The notes below the pieces were generated by a model. That model worked only from the letters and a program-made list of their open reading frames with translations, was not told the origin of the DNA and made no database searches. The position numbers and the translations under genes are program-made. From assembly GCA_003343765.1 (NCBI GenBank), contig QAKO01000089.1:1-5472 (forward strand): DNA of 5,472 nt, in the 5' to 3' direction. This document shows positions 1 to 5,436 of this stretch, piece after piece; position 1 is the first letter of the stretch, and every line of letters starts with the position of its first letter. The DNA is from Bacillota bacterium. GTDB lineage: Bacteria > Bacillota > Clostridia > Christensenellales > Borkfalkiaceae.

Positions 1-552
1 CGCATTGTTCAGCAAAAGTATGGCACACGGTTTATACACCGTCTGGATCGGAACACCTGCGGCGTGATGGTTTTTGCACGCAATGAAGAAGCGGAAAAAG
101 AACTTCTCGCAGCATTTCGGGAGCGCCGCGCGGAAAAATGGTATGAAACTTTGTGTTTCCATTCTTTCAAGGTGATACAGGGTACGTTTACGGCGTATCT
201 TCTGAAAGATGAGAAAAATGCGCGCGTAAAAATATTTGAAAAGCCGCATCCTTCTGCTGAAAAAATCATAACACAGTATTCTGTCCGCAAGAAGATCGGA
301 GAATATTCTCTCGTGGATGTCTGTTTGCACAGCGGAAAGACGCACCAGATCCGTGCGCATCTCGCTTTTTTGGGGAATCCCGTTGTGGGCGATGAAAAGT
401 ACGGGGACGAAGCTCTGAATAAAAAGTACCATGTCAAAAGACATATTCTCGTGGCAAAATCCATTGCATTTGAGGGTCTTTCCGCTTTGTCTTATCTGAA
501 CGGCAAAAAATTTGTTTCTTCGTTTTGCGCCGAAATGCCGTCTTTGTCTTAA
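1..552 (+). CDS. RluA-family pseudouridine synthase, 3' part (5' end outside window)
   Basis: This is the C-terminal 183 codons of an RNA pseudouridine synthase of the RluA/RluC/RluD family, which isomerises specific uridines in structured RNA (usually 23S rRNA) in the cytoplasm. Reading frame 1 is open from the first base. It begins just before the catalytic motif HRLDRNTCG (visible residues 13-21), where Asp16 (codon 46-48) is the family's nucleophile. The usual motif is HRLDxxTSG, so Cys replaces Ser here. A second family block, SGKTHQIRAHLAFLGNPVVG, lies at visible residues 111-130 and is followed by GDEKYGDE. The ATG/GTG codons near position 64 are internal, because the catalytic motif lies upstream of them in the same frame. 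Any N-terminal S4 domain would be outside the window, so RluC, RluD and other subfamilies cannot be told apart and the target base is unknown. A terminator follows the stop codon by about 50 bases. Confidence 0.93.
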   Translation, partial: RIVQQKYGTRFIHRLDRNTCGVMVFARNEEAEKELLAAFRERRAEKWYETLCFHSFKVIQGTFTAYLLKDEKNARVKIFEKPHPSAEKIITQYSVRKKIGEYSLVDVCLHSGKTHQIRAHLAFLGNPVVGDEKYGDEALNKKYHVKRHILVAKSIAFEGLSALSYLNGKKFVSSFCAEMPSLS

Positions 553-598
553 CTTTTTATTGTGATTCATTTCTATTTACTGTATAAATCAGAAAAAT

Positions 599-628
599 AA
601 AAACCGCTACAATTTTGTAGCGGTTTTT
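599..628 (+). terminator. Intrinsic terminator after the pseudouridine synthase
   Basis: A perfect stem CCGCTACA / TGTAGCGG (604-611 and 616-623) with loop ATTT is followed by five T. An A-run before the stem (599-603) lengthens the pairing and makes the structure usable on both strands. It separates the synthase gene from the metal-resistance operon, whose promoter starts 15 bases later. Confidence 0.9.
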
Positions 629-643
629 ATTGATTGTATTTAC

Positions 644-672
644 TTGACTTTTTACGGTAAACATATTAATAT
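644..672 (+). promoter_or_regulatory. Sigma-A type promoter of the arsR-ATPase operon
   Basis: The -35 box TTGACT (644-649) matches 5 of 6 consensus bases. With a 17-base spacer it leads to TAATAT (667-672), a 4 of 6 match for the -10 box. Transcription would start near 679, leaving a short leader before the ATG at 717. The -10 box lies in the left arm of the inverted repeat at 661-692, as expected for a promoter that its own repressor shuts off. The -35 assignment is firm. The exact -10 is less certain because the region is almost pure A/T. Confidence 0.7.
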
Positions 673-692
673 ATGAACATAAATTAATATGT
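661..692 (+). promoter_or_regulatory. Probable operator for the ArsR/SmtB-type repressor (perfect inverted repeat)
   Basis: The arms ACATATTAAT (661-670) and ATTAATATGT (683-692) are perfect reverse complements with a 12-base spacer. The arm centres are 22 bases apart, about two helical turns, which suits a symmetrical dimer binding one face of the DNA. The left arm overlaps the -10 box and the right arm lies just past the expected start site. The spacer contains TGAACA (674-679), resembling the TGAA-type half-sites in operators of SmtB/CzrA-family repressors, so the true protein contact could be centred there instead. The assignment to the adjacent repressor is inferred from position and the usual autoregulation of this family. 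Confidence 0.7.
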
Positions 693-716
693 AAACTATA
701 TTTAACGGAGTAAGAT

Positions 717-1085
717 ATGGAAAATGTTAAGAATTATGATGAAGCGGAGGAGTTGAGCGAGCACAGCGTACTGGCCGGGCGGGCGCGGAAGAACATGCCT
801 GCGGAAGAAACTGTTGTGCAGATGTGTACGGCATTCAAGGCCATCGGAGAACCTTCGCGGATGAAGATATTGTTGGCGCTGATGGAAGGGGAGATGTGTG
901 TATATCACATCGCGGAAGCAGTGGAAGGAAATCAGAGTAATGTTTCGCACCAACTGCGGATACTGAAGGATGCGCGGATCATCCGATCGCGGAGGGAAGG
1001 CAAGAATATTTTGTATTCGATAGCGGATGAACACATAGCGAGTATCGTATTGATGAGTAAAGCGCATGTACATTGCGGGGAATAA
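717..1085 (+). CDS. ArsR/SmtB-family metal-sensing repressor (CzrA/SmtB-like)
   Basis: A 122-residue winged-helix repressor that should bind the upstream operator without metal and let go when Zn(II), Cd(II) or Pb(II) binds. The start ATG has GGAG (707-710) six bases upstream. The recognition helix region is NQSNVSHQLRILK (72-84), a signature of the family, followed by the wing RSRREGKNILYS (90-101). The alpha5 sensor site is visible as Asp104, His106 and His117, with Cys120 where SmtB/CadC have Glu and CzrA has His. In the alpha3 region the motif EMCVYH gives Cys61 and His64. The second Cys of CadC (ELCVC) is missing and there is no N-terminal Cys pair, so a complete CadC-type alpha3N site is unlikely. 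The residue pattern suggests a zinc/cadmium sensor rather than an arsenite sensor. The ATPase gene begins five bases after the stop, indicating one operon. Exact metal specificity cannot be read from sequence alone. Confidence 0.93.
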   Translation: MENVKNYDEAEELSEHSVLAGRARKNMPAEETVVQMCTAFKAIGEPSRMKILLALMEGEMCVYHIAEAVEGNQSNVSHQLRILKDARIIRSRREGKNILYSIADEHIASIVLMSKAHVHCGE

Positions 1086-1090
1086 GGAAA

Positions 1091-3190
1091 ATGGTCAGGA
1101 AAATACGGATTGAAGGGTTGGACTGTGCGACCTGTGCAGGAGAATTGGAACGTCGGCTGAACGGGATAGAGGGTGTAAAGGCATCCGTTCATTTTGTGAA
1201 TCAGACGATACGGTTAGAGTGCAATTCGCAGGAAACGTATCAGAAAGCAGCCGCTGTGATCAACAGTTTTGACGAAGTCAGGATAGCGGAAGAAGAGAAT
1301 AAGCGTGAAGGCATATGGAAAGCGCATGCGGCGGAATTGGTGCAAGTCATTTTATCGGCAGTATTTCTGATTGCGGGAATCGTTACCGAAAAAGTCGGGG
1401 CAGGAAATGCCGCGCTGATTGCAGGTTATGTTTTATATGGGCTTGCGTATCTGATTGTCGGTTGGAAGATTCTGTGGGCGACGGTGAAAAACATAGCGCA
1501 TGGCAGGATTTTTGATGAGAATTTTCTGATGACGTTGGCAAGTATCGGAGCGATCGTGCTGGGACAGTATGCGGAAGCGGCGGAAGTAATGGTTTTGTAT
1601 TCGCTTGGAGAGCTTTTGCAGTCGATCGCAGTCGGAGCATCGCGCAAGTCGATCACATCTTTGATGGATCTGAAAACGGAAACGGCGCGTTTATTGACGG
1701 ATGACGGGGAAAAACTGATTCCGCCGGAGGAGATACGAAGGGGCGATCTTCTGCTGATCAAGGCAGGGGAAAAACTTGCGACGGATGGAATAATTGTGGA
1801 AGGCGTTACGACGCTGGACACAAGATCGTTGAGCGGAGAGCCGATGCCGCGTGATGCCGGGGTCGGGGATCTTGTGCTGGGCGGATCGATCAATGTGGGC
1901 GGCGTGATCAAAGTACGGGCGGAAAAGGATTATTCGGAAAGTACGGTTGCAAAGATCTTGGATCTTGTAGAAAATTCTTCCGCAAAAAAGGCAAAGAGCG
2001 AACAGTTCATTACGAAATTTGCGGGAATTTATACGCCCGTTGTCTGTTTGGCGGCAGTTTTGCTGGCGTTTGCGGTGCCTGCATTTACGGGAGATTATAC
2101 GGCGAATCTGGGTGACTGGGTCAATAGGGCGCTCGTATTTTTGGTTATTTCCTGCCCGTGTGCGTTGGTTATTTCGGTACCGTTGTCATATTTCAGCGGA
2201 ATCGGCTTTGCGGCGAAACATGGGATCCTTGTCAAGGGGTCGACAGGATTGGATGCTCTGGCGGATACGAAGATCGCAGCATTCGATAAAACGGGTACGC
2301 TTACATACGGCAATTTCAGAATCGGGGAAGTGTATGCGGAAGAGGAAAGACTGCTTGAGATTTTGGCGGCGGCGGAGAAAGGTTCGTCGCACCCGATCGC
2401 GGAAGCCTTTTCCGATATCACGACGCGATACAAAGCGGAAAACATTACCGAGCATGCAGGGCTTGGAATTGCCTGTACGATCGAAGGCAAAGAAATCTGG
2501 GTCGGTAACGAAAAATGGATGAACGTACATGCGATTTCCGTACAAAAACCCGCGGAGGGAGCGACCTGTGTGTACTGTGCGGAGAAAGGAAAATACCTTG
2601 GCTGTGTCACGATCGAAGATCAGATTAAAGAAAATGTAAAGCAAGCAGTTTCCGATTTGCGGAAACAGGGCATTGAAGAATGTTATATGCTGACGGGTGA
2701 CAACGCGGCGAGAGCGCACAGCGTGGCAGATCAGATAGGGTTGAACGGAGTGTATGCAGAACTTTTGCCGGAAGACAAACTGAATGTGGCAAGAGAACTG
2801 AAGACGAAAGGAAAACTGATGTATGCGGGAGACGGGATCAACGATGCGCCCGTATTGATGGAATCGGATGTCGGTATCTCGATGGGCGGAGTCGGAAGCG
2901 ATGCGGCGATCGAAGCATCGGAAGTGGTCCTGATGCGGGATGATTTGTCGTTGCTGCCTTTGGCGAAAAAGATTGCGCGCAGAACCAAGAGAATCGTGTT
3001 GCAGAATATTGTGTTTTCGATTGCGATCAAAATAGTGGTGATGGTGTTGGGCGTTTTCAATCTCATTCCATTGGGATTGGCGGTATTTGCGGATGTCGGG
3101 GTCATGATGCTGGCTGTGCTGAATTCGTTCCGTACGCGCATTGAATTCGGCAAACACAATGGAAAAGCTTCCGAAGCGCAAAACGCTTGA
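1091..3190 (+). CDS. cadA: P1B-2 type Zn/Cd/Pb-exporting P-type ATPase
   Basis: A 699-residue membrane pump that uses ATP to export divalent soft metals from the cytoplasm. It has one N-terminal HMA domain with the metal-binding motif GLDCATC (Cys12, Cys15). Membrane segments follow at about 81-128, 140-180, 314-333, 343-373 and 640-683. The actuator loop has SGEP (248-251). The transmembrane metal site is CPC (355-357). The phosphorylation motif is DKTGTLT with Asp399. The nucleotide domain carries SHP (His434), TGDN (535-538) and GDGINDAP (from 580). Lys647 and Asp668, in IAIK and FADVG, match the Lys and Asp of ZntA-type pumps, supporting Zn/Cd/Pb over copper. The ATG at 1091 is preferred: the HMA domain begins right there, and GGGGAATAAGGA lies just upstream, five bases after the repressor's stop. 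A TTG at 1073 in the same frame would add six residues and overlap the repressor gene. No His-rich tail or second HMA domain is present. Confidence 0.95.
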   Translation: MVRKIRIEGLDCATCAGELERRLNGIEGVKASVHFVNQTIRLECNSQETYQKAAAVINSFDEVRIAEEENKREGIWKAHAAELVQVILSAVFLIAGIVTEKVGAGNAALIAGYVLYGLAYLIVGWKILWATVKNIAHGRIFDENFLMTLASIGAIVLGQYAEAAEVMVLYSLGELLQSIAVGASRKSITSLMDLKTETARLLTDDGEKLIPPEEIRRGDLLLIKAGEKLATDGIIVEGVTTLDTRSLSGEPMPRDAGVGDLVLGGSINVGGVIKVRAEKDYSESTVAKILDLVENSSAKKAKSEQFITKFAGIYTPVVCLAAVLLAFAVPAFTGDYTANLGDWVNRALVFLVISCPCALVISVPLSYFSGIGFAAKHGILVKGSTGLDALADTKIAAFDKTGTLTYGNFRIGEVYAEEERLLEILAAAEKGSSHPIAEAFSDITTRYKAENITEHAGLGIACTIEGKEIWVGNEKWMNVHAISVQKPAEGATCVYCAEKGKYLGCVTIEDQIKENVKQAVSDLRKQGIEECYMLTGDNAARAHSVADQIGLNGVYAELLPEDKLNVARELKTKGKLMYAGDGINDAPVLMESDVGISMGGVGSDAAIEASEVVLMRDDLSLLPLAKKIARRTKRIVLQNIVFSIAIKIVVMVLGVFNLIPLGLAVFADVGVMMLAVLNSFRTRIEFGKHNGKASEAQNA

Positions 3191-3340
3191 ATGTTTTTTT
3201 AGGACTGTTATTTAAGTGAAAATTACGAGAAGAACGTTTTGAAATAAATCCGACAGGATCCTGAAAATAACAAACGATGCAGTCTTTTGAGTGCTTCTTC
3301 GGAACCTGCGGTCTTTATAAATTAAGTATATTAAAAGAGA
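3191..3340. other. Non-coding stretch after the ATPase gene
   Basis: I see no credible gene here. It contains a 10-base palindrome CAGGATCCTG (3254-3263), a small C(TTCG)G tetraloop-like turn near 3297-3302 with only a three-pair stem, and an AT-rich patch (3314-3335). A weak five-pair hairpin AAGCG/CGCTT overlaps the ATPase stop codon, with a seven-T run at 3194-3200 that might give partial termination. It is most simply the 3' untranslated region of the ATPase transcript, ahead of the strong terminator at 3341. The whole gene-free gap runs to 3633; the rest is covered by the terminator, promoter and leader entries. Confidence 0.5.
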
Positions 3341-3383
3341 AATGAGAAGCGCCTTAACAGGAGTCAAGGGCTTCTCATTTTTT
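3341..3383 (+). terminator. Strong intrinsic terminator of the metal-resistance operon
   Basis: AATGAGAAGC (3341-3350) pairs perfectly with GCTTCTCATT (3370-3379). After a one-base bulge at 3351, CCTT/AAGG (3352-3355 and 3366-3369) extend the stem to 14 pairs around a ten-base loop. The T-run 3378-3383 follows. It lies 150 bases after the ATPase stop, so the operon transcript would have a long untranslated tail. An A-rich stretch before the stem means it could also stop minus-strand transcription. Confidence 0.88.
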
Positions 3384-3473
3384 GAAATATTTGGAGAAAA
3401 AACTTATTGTATGATCTGTAACAGTAATTTATGACATTTTTTTAGAAAATATAAAAAAATCGGAGTTATCTGT

Positions 3474-3502
3474 TTGCGTTTGTTAAAGACTTGTGATAAA
3501 AT
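3474..3502 (+). promoter_or_regulatory. Extended -10 promoter for the permease
   Basis: TAAAAT (3497-3502) is preceded by TGA, making a perfect extended -10 (TGN before the hexamer). The -35 candidate TTGCGT (3474-3479) is weak, at a 17-base spacing. A-rich DNA at 3444-3459, including seven A in a row, lies where an UP element would contact RNA polymerase. Transcription would start near 3509, giving a leader of about 125 bases before the permease ATG at 3634. Confidence 0.65.
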
Positions 3503-3518
3503 AAAGATAAATTTATGT

Positions 3519-3536
3519 GGACAAGGCGCCTTGTCC
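3519..3536 (+). promoter_or_regulatory. Leader hairpin 1: perfect 18-base palindrome
   Basis: GGACAAGGCGCCTTGTCC is self-complementary. In RNA it would form a seven-pair stem with a GCGC loop, starting about ten bases after the predicted transcription start. It is followed by ATTTTCCTTTT, so it resembles an intrinsic terminator with an interrupted U tract. As DNA it could equally be a protein-binding site. Its last two bases are shared with hairpin 2, and the U-rich stretch after it is the left arm of hairpin 2. Confidence 0.7.
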
Positions 3537-3562
3537 ATTTTCCTTTTGAAAAAGGAAAATGG
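3535..3562 (+). promoter_or_regulatory. Leader hairpin 2: 13-pair inverted repeat
   Basis: CCATTTTCCTTTT (3535-3547) and AAAAGGAAAATGG (3550-3562) are perfect reverse complements separated by two bases. In RNA the innermost pairs would open to form the loop. The right arm contains AAGGAAAATG, a Shine-Dalgarno-like sequence and an ATG (3559) in frame with the permease, which would be hidden when the stem forms. The left arm covers the U-rich tract of hairpin 1, so the two structures could compete. Confidence 0.7.
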
Positions 3563-3580
3563 AGAGGGAATTTTTAGCGG

Positions 3581-3605
3581 ATATTTCGCGCAGAGCGCGA
3601 CATAT
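3581..3605 (+). promoter_or_regulatory. Leader hairpin 3: TCGCGC/GCGCGA stem
   Basis: TCGCGC (3586-3591) pairs with GCGCGA (3595-3600) around an AGA loop. ATAT on both flanks (3581-3584 and 3602-3605) extends the stem after one T/C mismatch. It ends about 17 bases before the permease ribosome binding site GGAGG (3623-3627), so it could influence ribosome access. No run of T follows directly, so it is not a typical terminator. Confidence 0.55.
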
Positions 3606-3633
3606 ACAATTTTTCACTTTTTGGAGGTTTCAG

Positions 3634-5175
3634 ATGGTTGAAAATCAGAATACCGAAGAGCCGAAGATCGAGCAGGAGCCGATCGGGAGCGAAGCGGTAG
3701 CGCAGACCAAATACACGGGCTTCCTGGGCAAAGTGGACAACTACTTCGGCATCACGAAGATGAAGTCCAATTTCAAGACGGAAATGCTCGCAGGTTTGAC
3801 GACGTTCATGACGATGGTTTACATTCTCATGACCAATGCTGGCATGTTCGGTGATCCGTTCAGCTCGGGAGATCTGGTTGCAGGTGCGCAGGTTTTGGGT
3901 GTGTCTTACGGAGCGATGTACATCGTGACGGCTCTTTCGGCGATCGTCGGCACGCTTTTGATGGCGTTCCTTGCAAAATTGCCGTTTGCGCAGGCGCCCG
4001 GAATGGGATTGAATGCGTTCTTTGTTTATACGATCTGCGTGAATATGCATTACAGCTATGCGAACGCGCTGTTGATCGTGCTTTGCTCGGGCGTATTGTT
4101 CCTTATTCTGACGATCGTCGGTGCGCGTAAAGCGATCGTGCGTTCGGTTCCGCAGGCGATCCGCATTGCAATTCCTGCAGGTATCGGTCTGTTCATTGCG
4201 TTTGTCGGAATGCAGAATGCGGGGCTTGTTGCATTGGATACAAGCACGAAAGTAACGATGATCTCTTTCAACGTTCTTACGTTTGCAAAGGCAACGGGTG
4301 CTCAGATGATCGCGGCAGCAGTATCTGTAATCTCCTTGCTCATGATCGCTATTTTCTCCAAACTGAAAGTAAAAGCGGCTATGGTACTTGGTATCATCGG
4401 CAGTGCGATTCTGTATTACATTTTCTGCGGAATCGGTGTGGCGGCCGGATCGACTACCTGCCAGGCTGTATTTGATGGCATTACATTCTCGAATCCGTTG
4501 GATGCATTTGTGAGCTTCGGAGAAGAGTCTGTAGGGCAGGTCTTCATCAACGGTTTCAAGGGTATTGAAGCGAACATGATCTTCGATTTCATTGCAGCGT
4601 TGGTTGCGTTTGCGATGGTTGATATGTTCGATACGATCGGTACTTTGATGGGAACGTGCCAGGCGGCAGGCAAAGAAAGCGGCCTTCTCGACGATAAGGG
4701 AGAAGTGAAAAATATTCAGCGCGCTCTCTTGTGTGATTCGATCGCGACCTGCACGGGTGCAATTTTGGGTACTTCCACGGTTACGACGTTTGTTGAATCT
4801 TCGGCAGGTGTTGCAGAAGGCGGCAGGACGGGCTTCACGTCTTTGGTTGTTGCGATTCTGTTTGCGATTGCTATGTTCCTTAGCCCGATCGCGGCTTTGG
4901 TTCCTTCCTGTGCGACGGCAGGTGCTTTGATGTATGTCGGCGTTCTGATGATGAGAAACGTAACGGATATCGATTGGAAAGATCCGGCTGCGGCAGTTCC
5001 TGCGTTCCTGACCATTTCGATCATGAGCTTTACCTATTCTATTTCGTATGGTATTGCTGCAGGATTTCTTTCCTACACGATCATCAAACTTTGCACGGGC
5101 AAAGTTAAGGATATCAGCCCTGTTACGGCAATTCTTTCGCTGGTATTCCTGTTCACGTTCTTGTTCACGCACTAA
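3634..5175 (+). CDS. NCS2-family nucleobase permease, AzgA/PbuG type (hypoxanthine/guanine/adenine)
   Basis: A 513-residue inner-membrane transporter for purine bases, probably driven by the proton gradient, feeding purine salvage. Family marks in order are AGLTTFMTMVYILMTN (53-68), LPFAQAPGMGLNAFF (116-130), AMVDMFDTIGTLMG (327-340, with Asp330) and GTSTVTTFVESSAG (379-392, with Glu388), then GGRTG (396-400). The Asp and Glu lie in the regions that form the substrate site in this fold. Hydrophobic segments run almost continuously from about 53 to 511. PbuG-like proteins are usually about 430-450 residues, so this one is longer, with an acidic polar N-terminal tail of about 40 residues and an expanded loop near 270-305. 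The ATG at 3634 has GGAGG six bases upstream and is preferred. An in-frame ATG at 3559 would add 25 Arg- and Phe-rich residues encoded by leader hairpins. Two stop codons (TAA, TAG) end the gene. The exact base transported cannot be fixed from sequence. Confidence 0.92.
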   Translation: MVENQNTEEPKIEQEPIGSEAVAQTKYTGFLGKVDNYFGITKMKSNFKTEMLAGLTTFMTMVYILMTNAGMFGDPFSSGDLVAGAQVLGVSYGAMYIVTALSAIVGTLLMAFLAKLPFAQAPGMGLNAFFVYTICVNMHYSYANALLIVLCSGVLFLILTIVGARKAIVRSVPQAIRIAIPAGIGLFIAFVGMQNAGLVALDTSTKVTMISFNVLTFAKATGAQMIAAAVSVISLLMIAIFSKLKVKAAMVLGIIGSAILYYIFCGIGVAAGSTTCQAVFDGITFSNPLDAFVSFGEESVGQVFINGFKGIEANMIFDFIAALVAFAMVDMFDTIGTLMGTCQAAGKESGLLDDKGEVKNIQRALLCDSIATCTGAILGTSTVTTFVESSAGVAEGGRTGFTSLVVAILFAIAMFLSPIAALVPSCATAGALMYVGVLMMRNVTDIDWKDPAAAVPAFLTISIMSFTYSISYGIAAGFLSYTIIKLCTGKVKDISPVTAILSLVFLFTFLFTH

Positions 5176-5205
5176 TAGTCGGATCGGAACGTAAAAATAA
5201 AAAGC

Positions 5206-5252
5206 AAAGAGGTCTTTTCTCTGTTTCAAGACGGGGAAAAGATCTCTTTTTT
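5206..5252 (+). terminator. Intrinsic terminator of the permease gene
   Basis: A stem of about 17 pairs joins 5206-5222 to 5233-5249. It includes GAGGTCTTTTCTC against GGGGAAAAGATCTC with a few G-T wobbles, closes a ten-base loop and runs into six T (5247-5252). It begins 30 bases after the permease stop. Its right arm and T-run are the left part of the 31-base repeat shared with the tRNA terminator at 5406-5436, so the last part of this terminator and the start of the tRNA-tail copy are continuous. Confidence 0.88.
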
Positions 5253-5273
5253 CGTGGTGACCCCGACGAGAAT
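5243..5273. repeat. Direct repeat copy 1: displaced tRNA-Glu 3' tail with terminator edge
   Basis: All 31 bases are identical to 5406-5436, in the same orientation, 163 bases away. The bases on either side differ. The first 12 bases (TCTCTTTTTTCG) are terminator-arm sequence. The remaining 19, read on the minus strand as ATTCTCGTCGGGGTCACCA, are the end of a tRNA-Glu: part of the T-loop, the T-stem, the acceptor strand, the discriminator and CCA. The rest of the tRNA is absent, so this is a fragment and not a functional tRNA. Such tails are typical of attachment sites left by elements that integrate at tRNA 3' ends. Confidence 0.88.
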
Positions 5274-5306
5274 TTGCAAAAGGGTTTGCAAGGCACCTTG
5301 TGCGCG

Positions 5307-5362
5307 AACAGCAGGCGGGAAACGGAAGGAATGGGGCTGAGTAATACCCTCCACCTGCAGTT
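5307..5362 (-). other. Possible structured RNA segment between the tRNA-tail repeats
   Basis: On the minus strand AACTGCAGGTGG (5362-5351) can pair with CCGCCTGCTGTT (5318-5307) over 12 positions, with one T-T mismatch and one G-T wobble, enclosing a 32-base interior. The pairing is better on the minus strand, because the plus strand has two mismatches. It lies between two terminator-like hairpins and downstream of the minus-strand tRNA-Glu. No promoter or coding signal is evident, and a chance fold is possible. Confidence 0.3.
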
Positions 5363-5379
5363 CTTTCTCCCATGAAATC

Positions 5380-5420
5380 CCACGAAAAAAGAGAGGTATA
5401 AAACCTCTCTTTTTTCGTGG
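5380..5420 (-). terminator. Intrinsic terminator of the minus-strand tRNA-Glu
   Basis: CCACGAAAAAAGAGAGG (5380-5396) and its perfect reverse complement (5404-5420) form a 17-pair stem around the loop TATAAAA. On the minus strand the stem begins at the tRNA's own CCA and ends with CCTCTCTTTTTT, placing the T-run (complement of 5385-5390) correctly for termination. It is symmetrical, so it may also block plus-strand transcripts from entering the tRNA gene. Confidence 0.85.
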
Positions 5421-5436
5421 TGACCCCGACGAGAAT
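5406..5436. repeat. Direct repeat copy 2, within the tRNA-Glu gene and its terminator
   Basis: This is the 31-base partner of 5243-5273. Here the repeat is part of a continuing tRNA: the next bases on the plus strand (CGAACTCGT) complete the T-loop and T-stem. This copy is therefore the parental or restored version, and the other copy is the truncated one. Confidence 0.88.

Noticed and set aside
1073..1090. TTG start for the ATPase, overlapping the repressor gene
   Set aside because: It would add six residues before the HMA domain and lacks a clear ribosome binding site. The ATG at 1091 fits the family's usual N-terminus.
1085..1140. CATC motif as a sign of a copper pump
   Set aside because: The HMA motif is shared by many P1B pumps. 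The membrane CPC with Lys647 and Asp668, and the CzrA/SmtB-like sensor, point to Zn/Cd/Pb.
2186..3181. A 331-codon minus-strand open frame opposite the ATPase
   Set aside because: It is antisense to the nucleotide-binding and C-terminal membrane parts of a well-supported ATPase and shows no domain features.
3174..3200. Hairpin AAGCG/CGCTT plus seven T at the ATPase stop codon as a main terminator
   Set aside because: The stem has only five pairs and the T-run begins five bases later. The 14-pair structure at 3341-3383 is far better. Partial termination cannot be excluded.
3277..3345. A 22-codon open frame in the ATPase 3' spacer
   Set aside because: It has no ribosome binding site and no similarity I can recognise, and it ends inside the terminator stem.
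3574..5373. A 599-codon open frame on the minus strand opposite the permease
   Set aside because: Its product is rich in Arg, His, Asn and Cys with no recognisable domain. It runs through the permease in antisense and across that gene's terminator. The plus-strand permease has clear family motifs, so this is a mirror of its codon usage.
5165..5383. A 72-codon minus-strand open frame with basic and hydrophobic stretches
   Set aside because: It begins at the terminator of the tRNA, crosses the tRNA-tail copy and the permease terminator, and has no good ribosome binding site. Its codons are fully explained by those non-coding elements.
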